From NCBI RefSeq assembly GCF_004078635.1, contig NZ_RZNB01000008.1, positions 42,112-106,111 of the forward strand: a stretch of DNA of 64,000 nt, in the 5' to 3' direction. The notes under the pieces were generated by a model, which was not told where the DNA came from, made no database searches, and saw nothing but the letters and a program-made list of their open reading frames with translations. This DNA is from Labedella phragmitis. GTDB lineage: Bacteria; Actinomycetota; Actinomycetes; Actinomycetales; Microbacteriaceae. How positions within the stretch are numbered: the stretch's first letter is position 1; each line of letters begins with the position of its first letter. The translations under genes and the position numbers were made by a program. Shown one piece after another: positions 18,045 through 27,513 of this stretch.

Positions 18045-19364
18045 ATGTCCGCTTCACCGCTGCCGAACCCCGCCTTCACCCGGCGCCGAGCGCTCCAGCT
18101 CTTCGGGCTCGGCGCCGCCACCGTCGCCCTCGCGGGCTGTTCACCGACAGGGACGTCGGGCGCAGCTTCGGGAGCCGCCGGGTTGAACGGCGCAGACCCG
18201 ACCGACTTCGCGTTCGCGTCCTGGTCCCTCACGGAGGAGGCGGCCAAGCCGGCCCTCGAGGCGATCATCGCCGACTACGAGAAGGCCAACGGCGTGAGCG
18301 TCAAGCCGACGGCCTTCCCCTACAACGAGTACATCAACCAGCTCATGCTCCAGGTCACGGGCGGTCAGTTCACCGGTGCGGCGCACGTCGACGTCGCGTG
18401 GCTCGGCAGCCTCGCGGCGACGGGCAAGCTGCAGGACCTCTCCTCCCTCGCGAAAGGTCGCGGCTACACGGACGCGGCCCTCACCGCTGCGACGTTCGAC
18501 GGCGTGCAGTACGCCCTCCCGTGGACGATCGGCGCGATCGGCCTCGTGACGAACTCCGAGATCCTCGGAAAGGTCGGGGTCGCGCCCGATGCGTTCCCGA
18601 CCACGATCGACGACTTCGAGAAGACGCTCAAGGACCTCAAGGGTCTCGGCGGCGGTCTCATTCCGTACGCCGCCTCCACGAAGGCCGCCCAGCTCAAGGA
18701 CATCCTCATCTGGATGCAGACCTTCGGCAGCCCTCTCGTCGACGGTGACACGATCACGATCGGCGATGACGCGAGCATCGAGGCGGTCGCCTGGTACAAG
18801 AGCCTCTACGACCAGGGTCTCATCGCCGCCGACGTCGATCGCTTCGATGCCCGGTCGCTCTTCGCCCAGGGCCGCGCCGCGATCTACGATGACGCTCCCG
18901 TCGGTCGTGGGGCGGTGACCGGGGAATCGCCCGACCCCGACCTCGGCAGCAAACTCGTCCCGGTGTCGCGTCCCGTCCTCGCGGCGGGCGACACCCCGCG
19001 TGCCCTCGTGTGGGGTGGCGCGATCGCCGTCGTGAGCGGCTCCGGAGCGGCGACGGCGGGGGACTTCGCCCAGTTCGCGACCTCCGACCTCGACACGATC
19101 CTCGCCGACTACGCCGTCCGGGGTCTTCCGCCGGCAACAGAGGACGCACTCTCCTCCGACGCGATCGCCTCCGACGTCTTCGGCACCCAGTTCAGCGAGC
19201 GCATCACCGCGACGGCGACGGCGAACCCGCTCTGGGCGTTCACGGCCTACTCGCAGATCGAGGCCGAGGTCGCCGACCGCGTGCAGGCGGTCCTCGTCGG
19301 ATCGTCGTCGCCGAAGGACGCGATGAAGGAAGCCGGCGCCGCGGCCCGGAAACTGGCGGGCTGA
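18045..19364 (+). CDS. Sugar ABC transporter substrate-binding lipoprotein
   Basis: A 439-residue extracellular sugar-binding protein (SBP_bac_1 type). The N-terminus has a twin-arginine-like motif (FTRRRALQLFG) and a lipobox (VALAGC, Cys about residue 32), so export by Tat and lipidation are likely. Family marks include the ADYEKANGVSVKPTAFPYNE region and DVAWLGSLAATGKLQDLS. AAGGAGGACACCC precedes ATG 18045. It follows the two permease genes rather than preceding them and is 3 bp from the beta-propeller gene, so all four are one transcript. Confidence 0.93.
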   Translation: MSASPLPNPAFTRRRALQLFGLGAATVALAGCSPTGTSGAASGAAGLNGADPTDFAFASWSLTEEAAKPALEAIIADYEKANGVSVKPTAFPYNEYINQLMLQVTGGQFTGAAHVDVAWLGSLAATGKLQDLSSLAKGRGYTDAALTAATFDGVQYALPWTIGAIGLVTNSEILGKVGVAPDAFPTTIDDFEKTLKDLKGLGGGLIPYAASTKAAQLKDILIWMQTFGSPLVDGDTITIGDDASIEAVAWYKSLYDQGLIAADVDRFDARSLFAQGRAAIYDDAPVGRGAVTGESPDPDLGSKLVPVSRPVLAAGDTPRALVWGGAIAVVSGSGAATAGDFAQFATSDLDTILADYAVRGLPPATEDALSSDAIASDVFGTQFSERITATATANPLWAFTAYSQIEAEVADRVQAVLVGSSSPKDAMKEAGAAARKLAG

Positions 19365-19367
19365 GCC

Positions 19368-21233
19368 GTGCGCTCTATCGGAGTGCGTCGCGCGCTGGCC
19401 GTCGTCGCCATCACCGGCCTGGCCGGAGCCGCATCGACGGCGACGGCGTCCGCGACGCCGAACCCGGCGACCGCGGTCGAGGTCGCCGCCACGGCGACAT
19501 CGACCGTCAACACCGAGACCCTCCCGTTCCGGGTCGACAGCTCGAACCAGGCGGCGTGGTGGAAGCCCATCGACCTCGTCGGCGGCGTCACCTACTTCGC
19601 CTTCAACGCCCCGGCGGCACAAGCGTCGCAGCACGAGGTCCACCTCGCGTCGCGCACGGCCGCCGGTGTGTGGACGGAGGGGTGTCTCCGCGCGTCGAGC
19701 GGCGCAGCGTGTTCCACGTTCGCCGACGACAACGGCCACAACCAGCCGTCGATCGTCGTGGACGGGAACGGCTCCATCCACGCCTTCGTGTCGATGCACA
19801 ACGAGCAGTGGAACTACTTCCGCTCGACGGTCTCCGGCGATGTCACGACCCTCGTCGACAGGACAGCCCAGATGCCCGACCTCGACATCGACATCACCTA
19901 CCCGGTGACCGCTCGCGGACCGGACGGCGATGCGTGGCTCCTCGTCCGCACGGGGACGGACGCCGACGGCGCTCGCGAGGGCGTCCTCTACCACTACGAC
20001 CTCGATGCCGGGCACTGGGAGCGGGAGAAGGTGATCGCGGCGGCCGCCGGCTACGCCTTCTACCCCGATGACCTCCAGGTGTCGTCCGACGGTCGCGTCC
20101 ACGTGCTCTGGGAGTGGGGTCCGTTCCCCGCCGACCCGGCGAGGCACCTCGGTTCCTACGCCGTCTACGACCCGGCGACGGGAATCGTGCGCGGTGTCGG
20201 GGGGACGACGGTCGCGACACCGGTCACACCGAGCTCCGGCGGATCCGTCGTGTGGCGGGCCTTCGGGTCCGGTGAGACCATCGGAAGCTACACGCCGGCC
20301 ATCCAATCGGCGAAACTCGCGCTCAACGGAACATCGCTCGCTGGCATCGCCTACCGATTCGTGCAGAAGGACCAGTCGGCGTACGACGCGCTCTTCGCAC
20401 GCTGGACGGGGTCGGCGTGGTCGAGCGAGACGCTCGTCGACGTCTCCGCTCTCGGGACGGACGTCGCGACCTCCGCGGCGATCGACGTGACGCGGGCCGG
20501 GACGTCGACGCGCGTCTACACCGTCGTCACGGCGCACGTGTGCGGCGAACTCCGCAGCCAAGCCGTCGTCGCCGAGAGGATCGACGGCGCCTCCGGCTGG
20601 ACGTTCGCGACGGTGGGGGAGCAGCGGCTCGGACAGCAGCGACTGCGCGCCGAGACACGGTCGACCGACGGCGCCGACGTCGTCTATCTCACGGCGCCCA
20701 ACGCGGCTCCTGCCGTGGTCGTGCGCGCCGGTCTGCCCCGATCGGGTCCGATCGGGCCGGCCGTCCCCCTCGCCGACATCGTCTCGGCGCTCCGCGGCGA
20801 TCCGGGCGGGACGAACGTCGCCGTCGGGGCGACGGTCATCGCATCGTCGAGCATGCGTGCGGACACCGGGCCGGAACTCGCGGTCGACGGCGTGTGCACC
20901 GACGCGAGTCGGTGGATCTCCGCTGTGGGCGACACGAACCCGTCGATCCGGCTGACGCTCGTCGAGCCCACTGCGCTCGACGAGGTCCGCGTCCGAAGCG
21001 GTTACAGCGCCGACACGGGGACGAGTGCCGTCCTCCGCGCCTTCCAGATCCAGGTCCACTCGGCCGCCGGGTGGACGACGGTCGGCTCATACACGACGAA
21101 CACTCAACGGCTCGTCCGTTCGGCTGTCGGAGGAACGGTCGTCGACGGGGTCCGACTCCTGATCACCGACCCCTCCACGTCGGCGACCGACGTCGCCCGC
21201 GTCTTCGAGATCGAGGCGATCGCCGTGGAGTGA
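19368..21233 (+). CDS. Secreted BNR-repeat beta-propeller protein with discoidin-like tail
   Basis: A 621-residue exported protein. After a signal peptide (about residues 1-30, ending TASATP) comes a region of the BNR_4 type (PF15892), with DDNGHNQPSIVVDGNG, IHAFVSMHNEQWNYFRS (about 120-152) and HVLWEWGPFP. In this family H-N and M-H positions line the active site of ulvan- and rhamnose/glucuronate-type polysaccharide lyases, so a lyase or sialidase-like glycan role is possible; function is not proven. The last 140 residues are a discoidin-like domain (SRWISAVGDTNPSIRLTL) resembling the tail of the GH5 at 2,695. GTG 19368 starts 3 bp after the SBP stop. Confidence 0.78.
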   Translation: MRSIGVRRALAVVAITGLAGAASTATASATPNPATAVEVAATATSTVNTETLPFRVDSSNQAAWWKPIDLVGGVTYFAFNAPAAQASQHEVHLASRTAAGVWTEGCLRASSGAACSTFADDNGHNQPSIVVDGNGSIHAFVSMHNEQWNYFRSTVSGDVTTLVDRTAQMPDLDIDITYPVTARGPDGDAWLLVRTGTDADGAREGVLYHYDLDAGHWEREKVIAAAAGYAFYPDDLQVSSDGRVHVLWEWGPFPADPARHLGSYAVYDPATGIVRGVGGTTVATPVTPSSGGSVVWRAFGSGETIGSYTPAIQSAKLALNGTSLAGIAYRFVQKDQSAYDALFARWTGSAWSSETLVDVSALGTDVATSAAIDVTRAGTSTRVYTVVTAHVCGELRSQAVVAERIDGASGWTFATVGEQRLGQQRLRAETRSTDGADVVYLTAPNAAPAVVVRAGLPRSGPIGPAVPLADIVSALRGDPGGTNVAVGATVIASSSMRADTGPELAVDGVCTDASRWISAVGDTNPSIRLTLVEPTALDEVRVRSGYSADTGTSAVLRAFQIQVHSAAGWTTVGSYTTNTQRLVRSAVGGTVVDGVRLLITDPSTSATDVARVFEIEAIAVE

Positions 21234-21275
21234 CAGTCCCGCACCCATCGAGGAACGACAGAACACCGAGGCAGT

Positions 21276-21294
21276 CGGGCCGCCGAGCGGCCCG
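21276..21294 (+). other. Small hairpin before FAD oxidoreductase gene
   Basis: CGGGCCGC and GCGGCCCG pair across a 3-base loop, 27 bp upstream of the oxidoreductase start. It may lower read-through within the operon or protect the downstream RNA; no U-tract follows. Confidence 0.4.
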
Positions 21295-21320
21295 GCTCCC
21301 GCCCAGGAAGGACACCCAGC

Positions 21321-23597
21321 ATGCGCACACAGACGGTCGAGGTCGACGTCGTCGTCGTCGGAGGAGGCCTCGCCGGAGTCGCGGGGGCGATCTCCGCCGC
21401 GCGACTCGGACGGCGGGTCGCCCTCGTGAACAACCGACCCGTGCTCGGCGGGAACTCGTCCTCCGAGGTGAGGGTGTGGGTGTGCGGGGCGACGGCGCAC
21501 GGCAATCAGCGCTGGGCGCGCGAGAGCGGCATCATCGGTGAGCTCTACCTCGAGAACCAGTACCGCAACCCGGAGGGCAACCCGGTCCACTGGGACGACG
21601 TCGTCCTCGACGCCGTGCGAGCTGAGGAGAACATCTCGCTCTTCCTCAACACGGACGTGCGCGACGTGTCCGTCGAGGGGAGCGACGGCGACGGGCGCGA
21701 CCGAGCTCGCCGCATCACCTCGGTGACCGGGTGGACGATGGGGGCCGAGATCCTCACGACGTTCGTCGCTCCCGTCTTCCTCGACTGCACGGGCGACGGC
21801 CTCGTCGGCCACCTCGCCGGCGCGCGAGCGCGTCTCGGCAAGGAGGCGCGTAGCGAGTTCGACGAGGAGTGGGCCCCGGTCGAGGCCGAGCGCACCTTCC
21901 TCGGTTCAACGCTCCTCTTCTACACGAAGGACGTCGGTCGGCCCGTACGCTTCGTCGCACCGGATTCCGCGAAGGACATCCGAGACACCCCGATTCCCGC
22001 ATCACGCGTCATCCGCAGCGGCGACAGCGGCGCTCACTACTGGTGGGTCGAGTGGGGAGGGGAGCTCGACATCGTCGACGACAACGAGCGGATCCGCGAC
22101 GAGCTCCGCTCGGTGATCCTCGGGATCTGGGACTACATCAAGAACTCCGGCGAGTTCGACGCCGACACCCTCGATCTCGAGTGGATCGGGAACGTCCCCG
22201 GCAAGCGCGAGTACCGCCGCCTGGTCGGTGACTACACGCTCCACCAGCGTGACGTGCTCGAGCAGTCGAGCTTCGACGACGGCGTCGCCTTCGGCGGTTG
22301 GTCGATCGACCTGCACCCCGCGAAGGGCATGTACGCGGAAGGGGCCGGAGCCGTCCAGCGGTTCTCCAACGGCGTCTTCGAGATCCCGTTCCGCTCGTTG
22401 TACTCGGCGGACGTCGAGAACCTGCTCATGGCCGGCCGCGACATGTCGGCGACCCATATCGCCTTCGGCGCTGCGCGCGTCATGGCGACGTGCGCCGCGA
22501 TGGGGGAGGCCGCGGGCGCTGCGGCCGCCCTCCTGCTCGACCGCGGCACCACTCCGCGCGGCCTCTACGAACAGCACCGCGAGGACCTGCGGCAGCTCCT
22601 CCTCCGGCAGGATGCCCCCGTGATCGGGATCGCGAACACCGACGCGACGGACCTCGCGCGCATCGCCGGTGTCTCGGCCTCGAGTAGGCGGCAGACGATC
22701 GGTGTCGCGGAGGACGTCGAGGTCGCTCCCCACGCCCTCGACAACGATCTCGGGATCGTCGTGCCCGTCCACCCCGCTCTCGACGGGATCGAACTGCTCG
22801 TCGAGTCCGACCGCGACACGGACCTCGTCGTCGAGGTGTGGTCGACAGGGAAGCTCCAGAACGCCGTCCCCGAGCACCGGGAGAGCGCGACGACCGTCGC
22901 GGTCGGAGCAGGGGCCGCCCGCTGGCTCTCGGTCCCCGTCGCGTGGGTGCCGGGCCGGCCGCAGAACGCCGTCATCGTCCTGCGCGCTCAGCCCGGCGTC
23001 ACCGTCTTCACGACCGATGAGCTCCCACCAGGGGTGCTCACGCTCGTCCGCACTCTCGACGCCGACGACCAGAACGTCGAGGTGAGCCTCGACGAGCTCC
23101 TCGTGCAGTGGCCGACGAAGCCGCTGCGGGGTCGCTCGATCGTGTTCCGCTCGCGAACCGTGACGGAAGCCTTCGCCCCGGAGCGCGCCGTGAGCGGGTT
23201 CGGCCGTCCGTACGGAGGCCCGAACCTGTGGGCGTCCGAGCCCCTCGGCGGCTCCACGGCCTGGCTGCGGCTCGACTGGTCGGAGGCGGTACGCGCGCGT
23301 GAGGTGTCCCTCGTGTTCGACGACGATCCCGACGTCGAGCTCAACACGCTCCACCACCATCGGAGCCCGCACCTCGTGATGCCGACGCTCGTGCGCTCGT
23401 ACCGTGTCGAGCTTCTCGTCGAGGGTGCCGCGGACGACGAGTGGACCATTGTGGCGACCGAGACGGAGAACCGCAGACGACGTCGGCGGCACGCGCTCCC
23501 CGAGGGACTCGGCGCCCTCCGCGCCGCACGTCTCGTCGTCGAGACGACGAACGGCGCGCCCGAAGCCCGCGTCGTCGCCTTCCGAGTCCAGGAGTGA
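21321..23597 (+). CDS. FAD-dependent oxidoreductase (PF12831-type) with C-terminal beta domain
   Basis: A 758-residue flavoprotein. Residues 1-440 are the FAD_oxidored fold: VVVVGGGLAGVAGAISAARLG (FAD motif from about residue 10; one Gly-rich stretch), RPVLGGNSSSEVRVWV (about 40-55), FLDCTGDGLVGHLAGA and AGRDMSATHIAFGAARVM. The last 300 residues form an added beta-rich, discoidin-like part (LGGSTAWLRLDWSEAVRAREV). No signal peptide. AGGAAGGACACC precedes ATG 21321. The substrate is unknown; the setting between a sugar importer, secreted glycan protein and acetyl esterases suggests a sugar or glycoside. It is about 200 residues longer than the relative at 4,214. Confidence 0.85.
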   Translation: MRTQTVEVDVVVVGGGLAGVAGAISAARLGRRVALVNNRPVLGGNSSSEVRVWVCGATAHGNQRWARESGIIGELYLENQYRNPEGNPVHWDDVVLDAVRAEENISLFLNTDVRDVSVEGSDGDGRDRARRITSVTGWTMGAEILTTFVAPVFLDCTGDGLVGHLAGARARLGKEARSEFDEEWAPVEAERTFLGSTLLFYTKDVGRPVRFVAPDSAKDIRDTPIPASRVIRSGDSGAHYWWVEWGGELDIVDDNERIRDELRSVILGIWDYIKNSGEFDADTLDLEWIGNVPGKREYRRLVGDYTLHQRDVLEQSSFDDGVAFGGWSIDLHPAKGMYAEGAGAVQRFSNGVFEIPFRSLYSADVENLLMAGRDMSATHIAFGAARVMATCAAMGEAAGAAAALLLDRGTTPRGLYEQHREDLRQLLLRQDAPVIGIANTDATDLARIAGVSASSRRQTIGVAEDVEVAPHALDNDLGIVVPVHPALDGIELLVESDRDTDLVVEVWSTGKLQNAVPEHRESATTVAVGAGAARWLSVPVAWVPGRPQNAVIVLRAQPGVTVFTTDELPPGVLTLVRTLDADDQNVEVSLDELLVQWPTKPLRGRSIVFRSRTVTEAFAPERAVSGFGRPYGGPNLWASEPLGGSTAWLRLDWSEAVRAREVSLVFDDDPDVELNTLHHHRSPHLVMPTLVRSYRVELLVEGAADDEWTIVATETENRRRRRRHALPEGLGALRAARLVVETTNGAPEARVVAFRVQE

Positions 23598-23685
23598 CGT
23601 GCGCCGCGATACCGTAGCCTCCAGAACCGATCGATCCGGTCTGTCCCGAGCGGGAGACGGACGATCCTCGTCGAGGAGCGCAGCC

Positions 23686-24579
23686 ATGACCGATCACCCG
23701 TCGGCAGCACGGCGGAGACCCCCGCTCCTCCGGCGCGAGCGCACCGGCATCATCGCGCTCGCCGTCCCGAACCTCGAGGAGCCGTACTTCGCCGAGCTCA
23801 CGACGCTCCTCGTCCGGGGGGCCGAGGCCCGCGGCTTGTCGATCCTCATCCAGCAGACCGAGGGAGACCACGACAGGGAGGTCGACGTCGCCAACGGCGT
23901 CGGGCTGCCCGCCACGGACGGGCTCATCCACATCCCGCGGTCGCTCACGGTGGGGGACCTCACTCGTCGCACGGCCCCCGGCCCGCTCGTCCTCCTCGGC
24001 GAGCACATCGCCGTGAGCCCGTTCACACACGTCTCGATCGACAACCGCGCGACGGCCGATCTCGCGACCTCGCACCTCGCGTCCGTCGGCTGCTCCCGGA
24101 TCGCCTTCATCGGCCCGCGACTCTCGCGGCCATCGGACGCAGCCGACCAGCGATTCACCGGTTATCGCGACGCCGTCGCGCGCTTGGGACTGGCCGACGA
24201 ACCGGGGCTCGTGACACCGGTCGACGCGTTCTCGCCAGAGGAGGGCCTCGCCGCGCTCCGCAGACTGCACGCGTCCGGCGTCGCGTTCGATGGTGTCGTC
24301 TGCTCGAACGATTCCGTCGCGTTCGGCGTGCTCGCGGGACTGCACGAGGCGCGGCTGCGCGTGCCGGAGGACGTCGCGGTCATCGGGATCGACAACGTGC
24401 ACGGCGCCGGGTTCTCCGTGCCGGCACTCACCTCGGTCGCTCCTGACGACGAGGGGATCGTCCGGGCGGCGTTCGCGGAGCTCGAGCGTCAATTGTCGGC
24501 TCCTCCGGGCGCCGACGTTCCGGTTCGTCACATCGTCGTGGACGCCCACGTCGTCATCCGCGCGAGCACGACCCGGTGA
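23686..24579 (+). CDS. LacI-family sensor domain protein lacking the helix-turn-helix
   Basis: A 297-residue protein that begins where the LacI sensor domain begins (RRERTGIIALAVPNLEEPYF) and has its full length, including SIDNRATADLATSHLASVGC, VVCSNDSVAFGVLAGLHEA and DVAVIGIDNV. The roughly 55-residue DNA-binding headpiece is missing. Only 88 bp separate it from the upstream stop, and no headpiece is seen there in any frame. GAGGAGCGCAGCC precedes ATG 23686. It could bind sugar without binding DNA, act as a partner of another regulator, or be a decayed repressor. Confidence 0.8.
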   Translation: MTDHPSAARRRPPLLRRERTGIIALAVPNLEEPYFAELTTLLVRGAEARGLSILIQQTEGDHDREVDVANGVGLPATDGLIHIPRSLTVGDLTRRTAPGPLVLLGEHIAVSPFTHVSIDNRATADLATSHLASVGCSRIAFIGPRLSRPSDAADQRFTGYRDAVARLGLADEPGLVTPVDAFSPEEGLAALRRLHASGVAFDGVVCSNDSVAFGVLAGLHEARLRVPEDVAVIGIDNVHGAGFSVPALTSVAPDDEGIVRAAFAELERQLSAPPGADVPVRHIVVDAHVVIRASTTR

Positions 24580-24623
24580 AGCCCGGCCCGGCCGCCGTCG
24601 CTCCTCGAGAGGGAGGTCGCGCG

Positions 24624-25439
24624 TCAGTCCTCCGCGCTCGTCGCGGCGGGCACCGTGAGCGGCGCGACCCAGAGGTCCACGACGTGCGCGCGCAAGGACT
24701 CCTGCGCCTCGGGGGCGAGTCCCGAGTCGGTCACGATGAGCGCGACCTCGTTGAGGTCGACGATGGTCGTGAGCCCGACGGCTCCCCACTTGGTGTGATC
24801 GGCGAGGACGACGGCGCGGGCGCCCGCGGCGACGAGCGCCCGATTGGTCTCGGCCTCGAGCAGGTTCGATGTCGTGAGGCCGGCGGTCAGGTCCATCCCC
24901 CGCACACCGAGGAAGACGATGTCGCAGTGGAGGTGTTCGAGCGACGCGACCGCGACGGGTCCGACGAGCGCATCGGTCGGCGTCCGGACGCCGCCCGTGA
25001 GAACGACGGTCTGCGTGTAGGGCTCGTCGGCGCGATCCGGTCGCGCGAACACGTCGGCGACGGGGATCGAGTTCGTGACGATCGTGAGGTCCGGGATGCG
25101 GCGCAGTTCCGTCGCGAGGGCCCACGTGGAGGAGCCGCCCCCGAGCCCCACGGACATGCCGGGCTCGACGAGTTCTGCCGCGCGAAGCGCGATGGCGGCC
25201 TTCTCGTCGCGGTTCTGCCGCGCTCGCGCCGAGGCGTCGGGTTCGAGCCGGTCGCCGCCGCGCGGGGTGCGAGCGCCACCGCGGACCTTGTCGAGGAGGC
25301 CGTCGGCGGCGAGGCTGTCGAGGTCACGCCGGATCGTCATCTCGCTCACGCCGAGGCTCCCGGCGAGCTCGGAGACCGAGGCGGAACCGCGGCGTCGGAC
25401 CTCCGCCATGATGCGGGAACGGCGTTCGGCGACCAGCAC
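24624..25439 (-). CDS. DeoR/GlpR family transcriptional regulator
   Basis: A 271-residue repressor. The N-terminal winged helix contains SVSELAGSLGVSEMTIRRDL (about residues 20-39) and LLDKVRGGA, typical of DeoR regulators of sugar metabolism. The effector domain carries GLGGGSSTWALA, TIVTNSIPVAD, LTGGV and LGVRGMDLTAGLT, which bind a phosphosugar. GTG 25439 is chosen because AAAGGAG lies 5-6 bases upstream. It converges on the HTH-less LacI gene and diverges from the acetyl esterase genes, which it probably controls. Confidence 0.92.
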   Translation of the reverse strand: MLVAERRSRIMAEVRRRGSASVSELAGSLGVSEMTIRRDLDSLAADGLLDKVRGGARTPRGGDRLEPDASARARQNRDEKAAIALRAAELVEPGMSVGLGGGSSTWALATELRRIPDLTIVTNSIPVADVFARPDRADEPYTQTVVLTGGVRTPTDALVGPVAVASLEHLHCDIVFLGVRGMDLTAGLTTSNLLEAETNRALVAAGARAVVLADHTKWGAVGLTTIVDLNEVALIVTDSGLAPEAQESLRAHVVDLWVAPLTVPAATSAED

Positions 25440-25501
25440 GGTGACTCCTTTCGGTGGCCAGCCCAGTCTGGCACGACGCCGCGGCCCGGCCGGCGGGCGT
25501 C

Positions 25502-26500
25502 GTGAGCGTCGCGAGCGCGGCCCCGGCGGATGACGGAAGCTACGGGTACGACCTCGAGGCCCTCCTCGCCGTGCCGCCCGTCGAGCCCCCGAGCGCTTTC
25601 GCGGAGCTCTGGAGCTCCTGGTACCGCGACGCACTTCGGGTCGATCCCGATCCCCGGCCGACGTCGGTCGGCATGTCCGGCGGGCGCGAGGTCTTCGAGG
25701 TCGACCACGTCGTCTCCGGCGGACTGCGTCTGCGCGGCTGGTTCGCCACGACCGTCGACGGACTCGAGCCGACCTGCGGAGTCGTCCACGGGCACGGGTA
25801 CGGCGGACGCGAGGCCCCAAACGTCGATCGCGTGCCGGACGACGCCGTGGTGTTCTTCCCCCTCGCGCGAGGGCAGGGCGTCCTCAACGCCGGCGTCGGC
25901 GCTCCGACCCCCGACGACGGCCACGTCCTCTTCGGAATCGAGTCCGTCGACACGTACGTGCTCGGTCGGTGCGCGGTCGACCTCTGGCATGCGGCGTCCG
26001 CACTCCGCGCCATCGCCGGGGATCTCCCGCTCTATTACGTGGGCGAGAGCTTCGGCGGAGGGATCGGCGCGCTCGCGCTCCCCTGGGACGATCGGCTGGT
26101 CGGGGCGACCCTGATCGTGCCGACCTTCGGTCAGTACGACGTGCGCCTCGGCCTCTCGTGCGAGGGCAGCGGCGAGAAGGTCAGACGGTACGTAGAGGAA
26201 CACCCCGAGGGGCGGGACGTGCTGCGTTTCGTCGACGCCTCGACGGCCGCCGGGTTCGTCCGCGTGCCAGTGCGGGTCGAGTGCGCCCTCGTCGATCGCC
26301 ACGTTCCCCCACCGGGGCAGTTCGCCGTCGCGAACGCCGTGGCGCTCGCCGAGGCGCGCGGTGACGGAGCGGCCCTCGAGCTCGACGTCCAGCCGGCGGG
26401 CCACACCGAGTACCCCGGGGTCGATGACGTCCGTCGTGCCGCATTCGCGGCGACCCGCGCCCACATCCGGACGTCGGTCGGTCGACCGTCCGCGGCCTGA
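25502..26500 (+). CDS. Acetyl esterase, CE7/AXE1-like (divergent copy)
   Basis: A 332-residue alpha/beta hydrolase of the acetylxylan esterase/cephalosporin-C deacetylase family. The nucleophile elbow is GESFGGGIG (Ser about residue 183); CGVVHGHGYGGRE forms the oxyanion region; the catalytic Asp and His are probably in CALVDRHVPPPGQ and PAGHTEYPG. Its sequence is clearly diverged from the next gene, so it may use another acyl sugar. The start is uncertain: GTG 25502 fits the family length, while GTG 25454 (14 bp from the divergent DeoR start) is also in frame. No strong ribosome site for either. It is 9 bp before the next esterase gene. Confidence 0.8.
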   Translation: MSVASAAPADDGSYGYDLEALLAVPPVEPPSAFAELWSSWYRDALRVDPDPRPTSVGMSGGREVFEVDHVVSGGLRLRGWFATTVDGLEPTCGVVHGHGYGGREAPNVDRVPDDAVVFFPLARGQGVLNAGVGAPTPDDGHVLFGIESVDTYVLGRCAVDLWHAASALRAIAGDLPLYYVGESFGGGIGALALPWDDRLVGATLIVPTFGQYDVRLGLSCEGSGEKVRRYVEEHPEGRDVLRFVDASTAAGFVRVPVRVECALVDRHVPPPGQFAVANAVALAEARGDGAALELDVQPAGHTEYPGVDDVRRAAFAATRAHIRTSVGRPSAA

Positions 26501-26509
26501 AAGGACACC

Positions 26510-27487
26510 GTGCCCCACTTCGATCTGCCCCTCGACGAGCTCGAGCGCTTCCGTCCGGAGCGGGAGGAGCCCGCCGACTTCGACGCCTTCTGGTCAGCGA
26601 CGCTCGCGGAGTCGCGCGAACTCGCCTGGCGCCCGCGGTTCGACGCCGTCGCCCCGGGCGACACGGGACTCGACGGCGTGCTCGTGGACGACGTGACGTT
26701 CGCGGGATTCGAGGGGCACCAGGTGCGCGGTTGGCTGCTCCGTCGGCGCGGACTGGACGGACCCGTTCCCTGCGTCGTGCAATACATCGGGTACAACTCG
26801 GGACGTGGGCTCGCCCACCAGCACACCCTCCTGCCGAGCGCGGGATCCGCCGTCCTCGTCATGGACGCGCGCGGTCAGGGCAGCGGGGCTTATCCCGGTT
26901 CGACCACCGACCCGATCGGGAGCGCGCCCCACGCCTCCGGTCGTGTGTCGGACGGGATCGAGAACCCGTCCGACTACTACTACCGTCGCGTCTTCACGGA
27001 TGCCGTCCTCGCGATCGACGCGGCGAGGGCGCATCCGGACGTGGACCCGGACCGCATCTCGGTGTGGGGCGGCAGCCAGGGCGGTGGCATCGCACTCGCG
27101 GCGGCGGCGCTCAGCACCGGGCTGTGTGCCGCGTTCATCGACTTCCCCTTCTTGAGCGCCGTCCGGCGCGCGGTGTCGCTCACGGACGCCCCGCCGTACG
27201 CCGAGCTCGTCACCTATCTGCAGACGCGACGCGGAGAGGAGGAGGACGTCTTCCGCACGCTCTCGTACATGGACGGCGTCAATTTCGCGGCCCGTGCGAC
27301 GGCTCCGGCTCTCTTCTCGGTCGGCCTCCGCGACGCGGTGTGCCCCCCATCGACGGTCTTCGCGGCCTACAACCACTACGCAGGCGAGAAGAGCATCCGC
27401 GTCTATCCCTTCAACGGCCACGAGGGGGGCGGGCCGGTGCACCAGCGCGAGATACTCCAAGAGTTGGCGCGCCGCAACAGGGCCTGA
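26510..27487 (+). CDS. Acetylxylan esterase / cephalosporin-C deacetylase (CE7)
   Basis: A 325-residue cytosolic serine esterase of family CE7, which removes acetyl groups from xylo-oligosaccharides and other sugars. The start is textbook (PHFDLPLDELERFRP, FDAFWSATLAES). The nucleophile is in WGGSQGGGIAL (Ser about residue 188), the acid in GLRDAVCPPSTVFAA and the base His in PFNGHEGGG. RGQGSG is the family oxyanion loop. GTG 26510 has AAAGGA 6 bases upstream. Together with the preceding esterase it should deacetylate the imported sugar. Confidence 0.93.
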   Translation: MPHFDLPLDELERFRPEREEPADFDAFWSATLAESRELAWRPRFDAVAPGDTGLDGVLVDDVTFAGFEGHQVRGWLLRRRGLDGPVPCVVQYIGYNSGRGLAHQHTLLPSAGSAVLVMDARGQGSGAYPGSTTDPIGSAPHASGRVSDGIENPSDYYYRRVFTDAVLAIDAARAHPDVDPDRISVWGGSQGGGIALAAAALSTGLCAAFIDFPFLSAVRRAVSLTDAPPYAELVTYLQTRRGEEEDVFRTLSYMDGVNFAARATAPALFSVGLRDAVCPPSTVFAAYNHYAGEKSIRVYPFNGHEGGGPVHQREILQELARRNRA

Positions 27488-27513
27488 GGAATCCCGGACA
27501 TCACGTCGGGAAT

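Noticed and set aside
18141..21059. Open frame of over 950 codons on the minus strand opposite the sugar-binding and beta-propeller genes
   Set aside because: It is antisense to two well-supported genes, its translation is dominated by Arg, Asp and Val, and it has no domain. Such frames arise from GC-rich third positions.
22002..23687. Minus-strand frame of 561 codons opposite the FAD oxidoreductase
   Set aside because: Pure shadow of the gene at 21,321: Arg/Asp-rich, no ribosome site, no domain.
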